This document shows positions 14,509-22,055 of a stretch of DNA of 30,572 nucleotides, one piece after another. The notes below the pieces were generated by a model that saw only the letters and a list, made by a program, of their open reading frames with translations, ran no database searches and was not told the DNA's origin. Positions within the stretch are counted from its first letter, which is position 1, and every line of letters begins with the position of its first letter. The translations under genes were made by a program, and so were the position numbers. Origin of the DNA: a virus; the IMG/VR virus record IMGVR_UViG_3300021356_000105, positions 1-30,572 of that record; one strand, 5' to 3'.

Positions 14509-15947
14509 AAGTCTATGTTGTACATCCGATAATCAAACTGTTCTTGATTATAGATCTTAACACGTTCATTGAAGTGTGTCAAGGTAATATTTGGTTTCTT
14601 TGAGGTTCGTAAATCATCTGATATATCAAACAAAACAGCACGAGAGTTATCACCACTCGTTCTCAATACACGACCAATCGACTGCAGATTTCTTATCCTA
14701 GATTTAGATGGACTGCCAAAAATCAAGTTATCTAAATTGGGTATGTTAATGCCTGTAGAGAAGGTGCCATAACTTGCAATGATAATATTGTTATCGCTTT
14801 CAATAACGGCCTTACGTATCCTTTCTCTTTCTTCAGACTTTACTCCACCATGTACAAAGTAAGTTGGTATATCACTGTCCTTAAGTAAATCATACAGTAT
14901 CTTTCCTTGCTTTTCTACATACTGGAAAAGAAGGAGACTATTCCCAGAAAGACTACGAACAAGATTAGTGATAAACATATTTCGCCGGTCGTGTGTGACC
15001 AAGTAGTCCATTTCGTCTTGATAAGTTCTACCAATAACATTTTTTATGTCCTCTTGCCTATGTTTAAGTATCAAGCACTTAATCTTAAACTCCGATAAGT
15101 GTTTGTCTTGGATTAGTTCTTTTGTCTTGATGAATTGTTTTACAGTACCAAACAAGCCTTGTAGCACAAGCTTATTCGTCTCCGTTCCATCAAGTGTACC
15201 TGTAAAACCAAACCGATACTTACAACTCTCAAGCTTTGTCATAATCGAGGTCAATGACTTTGCTTTAAACAAATGACACTCATCACCAATAACAACATCA
15301 AACTGCTCAAACCATTTTTTCTGCAAACGATGTATTGATTGCCAGGTAGTAATCACAATCGGCTTATCCGTATATTTATCCTTGCCAGAATATATCTTAT
15401 GACAGTACTTATCTGAATCAAAACCATATGAGGAAAAATCATCGTACATCTGTTCTACAAGTGAAGTTGTAGGAACGATGAGTAATGTCTTTTTCGCATA
15501 GTGTCTTATTAGACTGTAAATGATAAGTGACTTTCCGCTGCCTGTCGGAGATACAATCAGTGCACGATTGTTCCTTACACAAAAGGCATAACTACTAATC
15601 TGATAGTCACGTGGTTCAAACGGCAGCTTTAGTTTGTTTAGATTGGTTTGTGCTTCAACTAAAGAAAAACTTGTTTTCTGTTGTAGAGCAGTATCAACAA
15701 TGCACTCATAGTTTCTTTTCTTCGCAAACTCAAGTATATCATTCAGGAGACCAATGTATATCAATCCTGTCTGACGATTGTAAAGTCTTATTTTACCATC
15801 CCATAACTTGTTACGTACCGAAGGCATGAACTTAGCCCCTGGTACCATAAATGTAAACTCATCACTTAACTCATAGCGGACACCTGGTTCAGCATCCACT
15901 CTCATATTCACTTCATTGACTTTTATTATTCTTAGTACGTCACTCAT
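14505..15947 (-). CDS. uvsW: UvsW recombination helicase
   Basis: This superfamily 2 helicase unwinds branched DNA and R-loops and promotes the switch to recombination-dependent replication. It has an N-terminal domain, Walker A PTGSGKS (134-140), motif II DECH (222-225), TGTLDGT as motif III and QSIGRVLR as motif VI. Length 480 aa against about 503 in T4. It overlaps both neighbours by 4 nt. Its gene follows uvsY from the strong promoter at 16665-16693. Confidence 0.95.
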   Translation of the reverse strand: MSDVLRIIKVNEVNMRVDAEPGVRYELSDEFTFMVPGAKFMPSVRNKLWDGKIRLYNRQTGLIYIGLLNDILEFAKKRNYECIVDTALQQKTSFSLVEAQTNLNKLKLPFEPRDYQISSYAFCVRNNRALIVSPTGSGKSLIIYSLIRHYAKKTLLIVPTTSLVEQMYDDFSSYGFDSDKYCHKIYSGKDKYTDKPIVITTWQSIHRLQKKWFEQFDVVIGDECHLFKAKSLTSIMTKLESCKYRFGFTGTLDGTETNKLVLQGLFGTVKQFIKTKELIQDKHLSEFKIKCLILKHRQEDIKNVIGRTYQDEMDYLVTHDRRNMFITNLVRSLSGNSLLLFQYVEKQGKILYDLLKDSDIPTYFVHGGVKSEERERIRKAVIESDNNIIIASYGTFSTGINIPNLDNLIFGSPSKSRIRNLQSIGRVLRTSGDNSRAVLFDISDDLRTSKKPNITLTHFNERVKIYNQEQFDYRMYNIDL

Positions 15948-16174
15948 AAATTCAGTTTGAGTTGTACTGGATGTATAACTGGATCATGGTGTCTATCAAC
16001 TAATGGTTCTCCTAATAAAGTAATCAAAGCTTTCAATACACTCATTGCGTGTACTTCTTCTGTAGTGTATGCACTCTCAGGACTATATATGTGCATGTAG
16101 TGCTCCAAGTGATCGTGATAAAACTCACAAACATCCTTTGGTATTGTTAGATATTCACCGTTAAAGTTATTCAT
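15944..16174 (-). CDS. hypothetical protein, 76 aa
   Basis: The ATG at 16174 is preferred over the upstream TTG because GGTGG lies 6 nt before it, inside the last codons of UvsY. The sequence has aromatic and His-rich segments (CEFYHDHLEHYMHIY, DRHHDPVIHPVQ) without Cys pairs or membrane segments, and a helix (VHAMSVLKALITLLG) in the middle. The His clusters could bind metal. It overlaps uvsW by 4 nt. No family recognised. Confidence 0.65.
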   Translation of the reverse strand: MNNFNGEYLTIPKDVCEFYHDHLEHYMHIYSPESAYTTEEVHAMSVLKALITLLGEPLVDRHHDPVIHPVQLKLNL

Positions 16175-16175
16175 T

Positions 16176-16625
16176 TTATCCACCAAACTCCAATTTCATA
16201 AAGTCAATACTATTTTTAATCACAAAGTTTCTTGTGTTAATCGATTTCATTATCTCTTCAAGCACATCAACAATTTCTTGCTGCATGGCTACTTTCATGT
16301 TTAACTGAATCATCATGTCATCTGCATCCACATAGGACTGTGCATCTTGCTTTAACACCTTGTAGCCAATGGGTTCACGTTGTAGTTTATCTAATAGACT
16401 GGTATCATTCTCATCATTACCATTACCAAGATAGTACTCACGTAAATCACGATTTAATACTTTTCGTTTACTGTGTAATGATTTTAACTTTAATCTTGCA
16501 CTTGAAAACATAGTCAAATACTTTGAATGCAATTTAGGTATGTTCAATGCTTCAATAGCTAGTTCATTTCTATCAATAGCTACATCTTTAGACCATTCAT
16601 CAATTATCTTTGTTAACAATTCCAT
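16176..16625 (-). CDS. uvsY: UvsY recombination mediator
   Basis: UvsY loads the UvsX recombinase on single-stranded DNA by displacing gp32. Similarity to T4 UvsY is modest but consistent: WSKDVAIDRNELAIEA near the N-terminus (T4 has LKKDVFIDSTKLQYEA), a central LREYYLG and ending helix (SINTRNFVIKNSIDFMKLEFGG, cf. T4 AIKSRGFAIKHIQDM). Length 149 aa against 137. Gene order before UvsW agrees with marine T4-like phages. A near-perfect promoter lies 40 nt upstream. Confidence 0.9.
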   Translation of the reverse strand: MELLTKIIDEWSKDVAIDRNELAIEALNIPKLHSKYLTMFSSARLKLKSLHSKRKVLNRDLREYYLGNGNDENDTSLLDKLQREPIGYKVLKQDAQSYVDADDMMIQLNMKVAMQQEIVDVLEEIMKSINTRNFVIKNSIDFMKLEFGG

Positions 16626-16664
16626 AATGTGTTCCTATACTAGTATTATCAACGCAACAATGCT

Positions 16665-16693
16665 ATTATATCACTACACAAAGCAGTTGTCAA
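16665..16693 (-). promoter_or_regulatory. perfect sigma70 promoter, TTGACA-17-TATAAT
   Basis: On the minus strand TTGACA (16688-16693), 17 nt, TATAAT (16665-16670): both hexamers match the bacterial consensus at every position with the ideal spacer. It lies in the 71-nt gap between the gp19-like gene and uvsY. It would start the operon uvsY-...-uvsW-...-gp55-cd-...-gp47-...-gp46. It marks the border between late and early/middle gene blocks. Confidence 0.92.
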
Positions 16694-16696
16694 TAG

Positions 16697-17218
16697 TTAC
16701 AAAGGATCAGAATCAACTGTGAATAAAGTGTAATTAAAAGAAACATCACATTCCAAATACTCCACATCAGATTCTGTAACATCAAACTGTAAAGGAGATA
16801 GTGATACAGGAAAAAGGTTCTCAAAATTTAATCTGATGTTTCCATTTGCATGAGAAGAAAGCACAACGATTGTTCCGTCTGACACAACACCTTTGCCAAC
16901 TTCAGGCAACAATCCTTCTTTATGAAGATTATCGTATTGCTTCAATTCAACTGGGTGTCCTAGTCCTATCATCCAGTTATACAGCTCAAAATAATTATCC
17001 ATGTTTTCACTTAAACGAAATCTTAGTGAAAGAGGTTCATAACTGATTCTATCACCTGCTCTAGGTATGTTGAGCAAAGGACTAGCTTGAATGGCAGGAT
17101 TCATATTAATCGAAGGCAGACTTGCACTTTGACAGAAGTATTCTACATTAGGTGCTCGATGCAGCATTAGGCGAAAGCCTAAAGGACTTAAAAAGTTTTT
17201 GTTTTCAGTTAGTGCCAT
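16697..17218 (-). CDS. gp19-fold tail tube-like protein at the gp3 position
   Basis: The sequence begins MALTENKNFLSPLGFRLMLH and continues CQSASLPSI, with C-terminal strands (FENLFPVSLSPLQFDVTES, LECDVSFNYTLFTV) that fit the T4 gp19/gp54 tail-tube fold. It is distinct from the tube protein gp19 at 23657. In marine T4-like genomes the gene between gp23 and uvsY is usually annotated as tail completion gp3, so either a gp3-like tail-end or baseplate-tube cap role is plausible. It has 173 aa. Expression may come from the late-promoter variant at 17249-17256. Confidence 0.76.
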   Translation of the reverse strand: MALTENKNFLSPLGFRLMLHRAPNVEYFCQSASLPSINMNPAIQASPLLNIPRAGDRISYEPLSLRFRLSENMDNYFELYNWMIGLGHPVELKQYDNLHKEGLLPEVGKGVVSDGTIVVLSSHANGNIRLNFENLFPVSLSPLQFDVTESDVEYLECDVSFNYTLFTVDSDPL

Positions 17219-17219
17219 A

Positions 17220-17381
17220 TTACCATTTACCTACTGGACATGATGCACTATTTATCAACACTTTAAGCCGAATGATACAGCCACATTTTTTGCAAACTTT
17301 CATTATGTTATGTTCACATTCTTCACACTGCTTTTTTCTGTTTTCTACTACTCCATCAGGTGCAGGAATATATTTAAACAC
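17220..17381 (-). CDS. small Cys-rich zinc-ribbon protein, 53 aa, GTG start
   Basis: A minus-strand frame starts with GTG at 17379-17381 and ends at 17220. It has C19-x-x-C22, C30-x-x-C33-x-C35 and C48, ending in CPVGKW. Two CxxC pairs in a protein of 53 residues strongly suggest zinc binding. A GGGAG ribosome site lies 6 nt before the GTG, directly downstream of the capsid terminator. Similar short Cys-rich proteins ending CPxGKW occur, as I recall, beside capsid genes in marine T4-like phages. The role is unknown. It is easily missed because no ATG opens the frame. Confidence 0.75.
   Translation of the reverse strand: MFKYIPAPDGVVENRKKQCEECEHNIMKVCKKCGCIIRLKVLINSASCPVGKW
17249..17256 (-). 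promoter_or_regulatory. late promoter variant GATAAATA (weak)
   Basis: GATAAATA on the minus strand differs from the T4 late octamer at the first base. It lies within the Cys-rich gene, about 30 nt before the gp19-like gene at 17218, which otherwise lacks a promoter after the upstream terminator. Another GATAAATA occurs inside uvsW, so this is only a candidate. Confidence 0.35.
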
Positions 17382-17390
17382 TTTTTTCTC

Positions 17391-17419
17391 CCAAAAAGAA
17401 AGGGGGCCGAAGCCCCCTT
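17391..17419 (-). terminator. intrinsic terminator after gp23
   Basis: On the minus strand AAGGGGGC, a TTCG loop and GCCCCCTT form an 8-bp stem with an exceptionally stable UUCG tetraloop, followed by TTCTTTTT. It lies 28 nt after the gp23 stop and just before the ribosome site of the 53-residue gene. It should end or stabilise the capsid mRNA. Confidence 0.88.
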
Positions 17420-17446
17420 GTCAAAGAGAATCTCTTTGTTCTTATT

Positions 17447-18841
17447 TTACATGAGATTCTTAACGGTGACGAAGCGGTAGTAAACGTTAGCAGCAGCATT
17501 AAGTGCGCCAGCGCCTCTTGCAGTACCTTCCGCAAATGGATTTGCGACCATGCCGTAGCGAGTCTTAAATCCGATTTTTGGTTGGAATGTATCTTCACCG
17601 ATTGCACGGACAAGTTGCAATGGAACATATGGGCAGTAGAAAAGACCAGCATCATATGCATTTGCGCCTTTGTAGCCCATGTTGAAGTAGTGTAGACCAT
17701 TGCCGCCGTTGTCGAAGTAAGGATCGATATAAACTTTATATTGACCTTGCAGAACACCAACAAAAGTGTTTCCTGTGTCATCGACGTTCAGGTTGTTGCT
17801 AAGTGCAGGAGTGTGATCCAAAAGACCAGCTTGGTTCAATGCAGATGCAACGTCCGAGGAACAGATAACAAAGTTACCACGACCTCTACGAGTTGCTTTT
17901 CCAATCGCGTTAGCTTCTCTTTCGAGTTGGAACATCATGCCTTTGAAGCGTTCAACCATCCAGCGACCGTTGGAATCAACGTCAAGATCGAATGTACCGG
18001 CAGTTATAACGTTATCCTGTGCACCAGTTTTTGCTATAATGTTGATTGTACGAACAACTTCACGGTTGATTTCAGCAAGAACTTCTGTAGACAGAATGTT
18101 AGCAAGTTCTTGTTCTGCATCAAGGCCATGAACTGCTTTTAGATCTTGTGCTAGTTCCATCGAGTACTCAGCTTTCAGCGCACGAGATTTGGCTTCAACA
18201 GAAACCTTCTCGATGCTGAATGCCATTTCCGAGAAAGCACCACCATCGGTTGTGCCAAGATTCTCAGCTGCAGTTGTCAAGAGACCTTGACGTGCAGAGT
18301 AGTTAGTAGCACGACCAGTTGGATCTGTCTCATCAGCAACATCACCAGTGTTGTTACCAAGAGTAGCACCAGTAACTGCACCACCGATACCGTTGTTCGA
18401 TTGTGCGGAGTAGTTAACATCTGCTTCGTTGAAGAATGCTTCAGGACGTGAACTTTCAGCAGCACCACCGTGCAGAGTAGTTCCATCAGATGCATACTGC
18501 GAACGCATTGCAAAGATAAGACCAGTAGGTCCGCTCATTGGCTGAACACCACAAATGTCATAAGCGATCATTTGAGGAGCTGCACGTCGAATCATCGAGA
18601 TAAGGACAGGATCGAATGTGTCCATTTGACCGCCGCCAGAACCATCAACAACAGCGTTAGTTGGTGATTCACCCAACAGTGTAGGTGTTGAATAACCGCC
18701 AGTCGATGCTTTGCGGCTTTCCATTTCTTGGTTTTCCAAGAGTTGAACTGTGACGTTATACTTATGGGCATCGGTGATAGGATCAACACCTTCCGCTTCC
18801 ATAAGTGGGCGCCACTTGGCTTTTAACTCATTCGTCAACAT
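17447..18841 (-). CDS. 23: major capsid protein (gp23)
   Basis: The protein forms the phage head. The N-terminus (MLTNELKAKWRPLMEAEGV) and IRRAAPQMIAYDICGVQPMSGPTG around residues 80-110 match T4 gp23 (MVRRAIPNLIAFDICGVQPM). It has 464 aa (T4 521). A likely maturation site for gp21 is LLGE58|S59, analogous to the T4 cleavage after FLTE65. A late promoter (18887-18894) precedes it and a strong terminator follows, fitting very high late expression. Codon use is rich in Gly/Ala codons, unlike the small neighbours. Confidence 0.97.
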   Translation of the reverse strand: MLTNELKAKWRPLMEAEGVDPITDAHKYNVTVQLLENQEMESRKASTGGYSTPTLLGESPTNAVVDGSGGGQMDTFDPVLISMIRRAAPQMIAYDICGVQPMSGPTGLIFAMRSQYASDGTTLHGGAAESSRPEAFFNEADVNYSAQSNNGIGGAVTGATLGNNTGDVADETDPTGRATNYSARQGLLTTAAENLGTTDGGAFSEMAFSIEKVSVEAKSRALKAEYSMELAQDLKAVHGLDAEQELANILSTEVLAEINREVVRTINIIAKTGAQDNVITAGTFDLDVDSNGRWMVERFKGMMFQLEREANAIGKATRRGRGNFVICSSDVASALNQAGLLDHTPALSNNLNVDDTGNTFVGVLQGQYKVYIDPYFDNGGNGLHYFNMGYKGANAYDAGLFYCPYVPLQLVRAIGEDTFQPKIGFKTRYGMVANPFAEGTARGAGALNAAANVYYRFVTVKNLM

Positions 18842-18886
18842 TAGTTTTCTCCTTAGTTGAAAAGTTTGTTTTTGACTTCTGTTTAT

Positions 18887-18894
18887 TATTTATA
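18887..18894 (-). promoter_or_regulatory. late promoter TATAAATA before gp23
   Basis: An exact TATAAATA octamer on the minus strand, the T4 late promoter recognised by gp55, lies 46 nt upstream of the gp23 ATG in the gap after gp22. Confidence 0.85.
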
Positions 18895-18899
18895 AAAAG

Positions 18900-19985
18900 T
18901 TATTTTTTGAGGGCATTTAAGTAAGCGCTCATAGCAGGAGTGTGGTATTCTTCTGCTTCTTCTTCATAGACATAACCATCTGTTTCTTCATTTAGGATAT
19001 GAGAAGAAACGTCGGCCATCCCAACACCATCACCGAAGTAATGTTCTTTAAGTGTCTCTAACTTTTCTCTGTAATCATCTGCATTGGATGCTTCAACACC
19101 TTCTGCAAATGTACGTAACTTCTCTGCATCTGCAACTGTTAACTCTTCTACAACTTCAGAAAAAATTGAACCTTTTGCTGTATCAGCAATCAATGTATTG
19201 AGTTCAAAATTTTCTTCAGCAATATCATTGAGCTCTTCTTCAAGATGCGAGACTTTAGCGATAAGTTCTTCGACAACATCAGTTTTCTCTTCAGGCACTT
19301 CAATATAATGCTCTACGAAAATATCTTTCATTGAAGTCATAAAGTCTTCAACAATTTCATTTTTGATACCTTGCTCAACAGCAAGTTGATTTTCTTGCAG
19401 GTATTCATTTGCAACATAATCTAAATATTCACTAACCTTTTCTGAAAGGTCGTCTAACATTGTTTCTCTTTCTGCTTCCAATTCGGCAGCAGCTTCAACA
19501 ACGAAAGATTCAACTTCTTCGTTGACCTTTGCGGCAACGGCAGCTTCGAAGATAGTTGTTGCTTTTGCACGGAAATCTTCTGACATTTCCTGACCAGCAA
19601 ACATTTCAGCAACTTCTGCTTCAACATTGAAACTATATGTTTCTGTTTCAACTTCTTCTTCATGAAGATCTGCATCGCTAACAAGAGCAAGGTACAGCTC
19701 AGCAATATCTTCTTTAGACATGTTTTGCATTTCTGCCATGACGCTGTTCATCATTGCAAACTTGCTTTCTTTAACAGGCAAATCAGTTGATGTTGTTTCC
19801 TTGTCGTCTTCAACACCTTTGAGTTTTGCTGCCTTTGCAGAACCTTTCATCTTAATCGACGATTGGTTTGCACTAGAGCTTTTTGCAACTGGCTCAGCGA
19901 CTTCTGATGGATCGCCCATCGATGCTTTCATCTCATCTAACTCAAGATCTCCATCAAGTTCTTCAATGTATTCTTTATCAGACAT
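18900..19985 (-). CDS. 22: prohead core scaffold protein (gp22)
   Basis: This very acidic, helix-rich protein has 361 aa and sits between protease gp21 and capsid gp23 as in T4. Residues 110-280 are dominated by Glu and Ala with heptad-like hydrophobic spacing (VEELIAKVSHLEEELNDIA), typical of a scaffold that fills the prohead and is later digested by gp21. T4 gp22 is 269 aa, so this one is longer, with an extra low-complexity Ser/Lys-rich N-terminal portion (about 36-60). The assignment relies on position and composition. A late promoter lies just upstream. Confidence 0.85.
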   Translation of the reverse strand: MSDKEYIEELDGDLELDEMKASMGDPSEVAEPVAKSSSANQSSIKMKGSAKAAKLKGVEDDKETTSTDLPVKESKFAMMNSVMAEMQNMSKEDIAELYLALVSDADLHEEEVETETYSFNVEAEVAEMFAGQEMSEDFRAKATTIFEAAVAAKVNEEVESFVVEAAAELEAERETMLDDLSEKVSEYLDYVANEYLQENQLAVEQGIKNEIVEDFMTSMKDIFVEHYIEVPEEKTDVVEELIAKVSHLEEELNDIAEENFELNTLIADTAKGSIFSEVVEELTVADAEKLRTFAEGVEASNADDYREKLETLKEHYFGDGVGMADVSSHILNEETDGYVYEEEAEEYHTPAMSAYLNALKK

Positions 19986-20032
19986 TTGGTTTCTCCCTTT
20001 TTACTGAGAAGTTATTATCTTTTTGTTTATAC

Positions 20033-20040
20033 TATTTATA
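20033..20040 (-). promoter_or_regulatory. late promoter TATAAATA before gp22
   Basis: Exact TATAAATA octamer on the minus strand, followed by GTAT, located 48 nt upstream of the gp22 ATG in the gp21-gp22 gap. Confidence 0.82.
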
Positions 20041-20052
20041 AAATCATTACTT

Positions 20053-20697
20053 TCACAAATTATTGATGAAGTTCTTGAACAAATGTACTTTTTGTTCTTC
20101 TGTTAATTTCTTCACCTTGTTAACTTCATTCTTAATCTGTTCCGACATCCACATCTTACGATCAGTGTCATAATAGAACTCAACACCTTCCATGATGCCT
20201 TCTACAAATGCATTTGGAGCCGATGGATCAGCAACGATATCAGCAGCAGTTGCAAGTGTAAAATCTCCTTGGACTTCGTTAATGCCGTTAACTTGCTTTA
20301 ACGAACCCATGCCTCTCGAAGAAACACCAATCGTAGCACCTTCATCCATTAAGTTCTTAACGATGGTGCCCATTGGTGTGTCCATGATTTTTGCTTTACC
20401 CATGATGTTATTACCTTCTCGTCGAAGGTCTTTAATCATGTGTGAAACTCTTTCTAGATTGATTGTGGGACCATCTGGGTGTCCCAGTTCACCATATGCA
20501 CGATTCTTATGTACATAAGCCTCATTGTATCTACTCACTTCCTTTTCGAGTGTTTCCATAGGATACATGCGACCGTTTCGGTTCTTGATGTTTCCTTGCA
20601 TGAAAATGCCTTCGATGAAATAGTTTTTCTTACCACCTTCATCTGCTTCGGTAAGATACTCGATATTTTGATCGTGGACTTCTGTTATAAGTTTCAT
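20053..20697 (-). CDS. 21: prohead maturation protease (gp21)
   Basis: A serine protease that cleaves scaffold and capsid proteins during head maturation. Family features are NIKNRNGRMYP (36-46), GELGHPDGP (69-77) with the catalytic His (H73) and GVSSRGMGS (124-132) holding the catalytic Ser. The 214-aa length equals T4 gp21 (212). It is followed by scaffold gp22. It should also cleave itself and the small core proteins upstream. Confidence 0.95.
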   Translation of the reverse strand: MKLITEVHDQNIEYLTEADEGGKKNYFIEGIFMQGNIKNRNGRMYPMETLEKEVSRYNEAYVHKNRAYGELGHPDGPTINLERVSHMIKDLRREGNNIMGKAKIMDTPMGTIVKNLMDEGATIGVSSRGMGSLKQVNGINEVQGDFTLATAADIVADPSAPNAFVEGIMEGVEFYYDTDRKMWMSEQIKNEVNKVKKLTEEQKVHLFKNFINNL

Positions 20698-20698
20698 G

Positions 20699-21058
20699 TT
20701 ATGATCTCTTGTGCATTTTGATTACAGCGAAGCCTGCTCCACTGAAGTTGATTCCTAGATCTTGTGCAAGATCTCCTTGTTCTTCTAAACGCATTTGATT
20801 TGATGCAAAATCCATATGACCTGTACTTCCTGCACCAACTGAAAACACAACAACTCCGTTTCTGTCTAGAGTAAATGTCCCCGTTGTTTCCCATTGTACT
20901 TCAGCAATGGACATATCAACTACAGTCTCATCAGAAGTTGCATTTGCAGATAAACCAGCACCGTTTAAGTCAACGGTTCCGGTTGTGTCTGCCCTAACAA
21001 CAAAAATACCAGCGCCTCGACTGCCTTTTCTTTGGTTTACTGTTATTGCATTAGCCAT
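20699..21058 (-). CDS. virion-associated beta-rich protein, 119 aa
   Basis: I do not recognise this protein for certain. It is Gly/Thr/Val-rich with a regular beta-strand pattern (GAGIFVVRADTTGTVDLNG, TFTLDRNGVVVFSVGAG), no Cys and no membrane segment, which fits a small head decoration or core protein. It lies one base upstream of gp21, in the region where T4 has core proteins gp67 and gp68. Late expression with the head genes is implied. Head decoration is an inference from composition and place only. Confidence 0.66.
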   Translation of the reverse strand: MANAITVNQRKGSRGAGIFVVRADTTGTVDLNGAGLSANATSDETVVDMSIAEVQWETTGTFTLDRNGVVVFSVGAGSTGHMDFASNQMRLEEQGDLAQDLGINFSGAGFAVIKMHKRS

Positions 21059-21070
21059 ATATCACTTCCT

Positions 21071-21427
21071 CTACTTTACAGTAGGCATTTTCTTGTCGCC
21101 TTGAGTATTATCAATTTTGCGATAAGAAGATTTACCATGACCACCCATATCGTATGCTTTCAATGCAGACATAGCTTTAGCCATACCTACACTTACATCC
21201 GAAGGATTGCCTTTATGATCTCCAACATGTTTTGTTGGAACATTTAAGTGCGAAGTTGCATACTCATCTTCTGTTGTAGTATCAACCTTGTGCATATCTT
21301 TAAATGCTTGATCGGCCTTTGAACGATGGAAATCATCTTTCTCGTCTTTCTTTTTCTTCTGAGTTGCGACACCGTATTCATCAGCGTCAGCTTCAGATAG
21401 AATTGACATAAGTTTTAGATAGTTCAT
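21071..21427 (-). CDS. small charged prohead core protein (gp67-like position), 118 aa
   Basis: A hydrophilic, Lys/Asp-rich protein, probably disordered beyond residue 15. It starts MNYLKLMSILSEADADEYG: the sequence ILSE|A matches the T4 gp21 cleavage pattern (Leu/Ile-x-Glu before Ala/Gly), so a protease cut after residue 12 is plausible. Its place between portal and protease is that of T4 gp67, an internal core protein that is also cleaved. Sequence similarity to T4 is not evident, so the role is inferred from place and composition. Confidence 0.6.
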   Translation of the reverse strand: MNYLKLMSILSEADADEYGVATQKKKKDEKDDFHRSKADQAFKDMHKVDTTTEDEYATSHLNVPTKHVGDHKGNPSDVSVGMAKAMSALKAYDMGGHGKSSYRKIDNTQGDKKMPTVK

Positions 21428-21430
21428 TTT

Positions 21431-21985
21431 TTATTTCTCTTTAGCTTTAAAGCTTACAGTAGGACCTAATGTATTTCTTGTGTTCTTATATCTTGCCAAC
21501 TTAATCATATCGCTTCTTTTCTTTCTTTTTTCTGCTGGAGCACCCTTTTTAAGAAAGTTATACAAGGTTGCCTTTCTTTCATAACTATTCAATGTATCTG
21601 ATGACAGTTCATCGAGCTCTTCGACTTCTTCCGCAACACCCTTTGCTTTATTGATTCTATTCACATAATGAGGACTCATTTTTCCATAACCATGTCTCCA
21701 TGCCATTTGTCTTAGAGCATTCTCATCTTTATCTCCATGCTGTTTTGCTAACTCTTCGTCGGACATGCTTGCCAGTCTCTCTTTGTGTTTGATAACACTT
21801 GCAGGCATTCTACCTTCACCGAACATAGAAGAACCAACGTTAAATCTTTCTGTTTCGATGCCATCCATGATTTTTGCACTGAGAATATTTTCTACAGTGT
21901 CTTTAAAATTCCAGGCATCGCCTTGAGATAGACTTTCTAGTGCCTGTCTGCACAAGTCAAACTGTGTAGTTTCTTCATTATCCAT
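21431..21985 (-). CDS. prohead core protein (gp68-like), 184 aa
   Basis: The N-terminus LCRQALESLSQGDAWNFKDTVENILSAKIMDGIE has the pattern of T4 gp68-type core proteins (helix, short loop, helix ending in AKI-D). The middle has VEELDELSSDTLNSYERKA, a motif common in marine phage head-associated proteins. The C-terminus is basic (KKRSDMIKLARYKNTRN) and may contact DNA or the scaffold. It has its own late promoter at 22014-22021, placing it with the head genes. Exact family assignment is by recollection. Confidence 0.68.
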   Translation of the reverse strand: MDNEETTQFDLCRQALESLSQGDAWNFKDTVENILSAKIMDGIETERFNVGSSMFGEGRMPASVIKHKERLASMSDEELAKQHGDKDENALRQMAWRHGYGKMSPHYVNRINKAKGVAEEVEELDELSSDTLNSYERKATLYNFLKKGAPAEKRKKRSDMIKLARYKNTRNTLGPTVSFKAKEK

Positions 21986-22013
21986 TACTTGTCTCCTGTA
22001 AAATTTATAAGTT

Positions 22014-22021
22014 TATTTATA
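22014..22021 (-). promoter_or_regulatory. late promoter TATAAATA before gp68-like gene
   Basis: Exact TATAAATA octamer on the minus strand between the portal stop and the next ATG at 21985. A second, partial version (TATAAATT) lies 12 nt further downstream. Confidence 0.82.
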
Positions 22022-22055
22022 ATACTTATTCTTTCAAAAGGCTTGTTAAGTATTA

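Noticed and set aside
15373-15380. GATAAATA in uvsW.
   Set aside because: Inside coding sequence and one mismatch; shows that this variant arises by chance.
17374-17781. Minus-strand 135-codon frame overlapping gp23.
   Set aside because: Overlaps the conserved capsid gene in another frame and has no family features.
20192-20518. Plus-strand 108-codon frame antisense to gp21.
   Set aside because: Mirror of gp21 coding bias without start signals.
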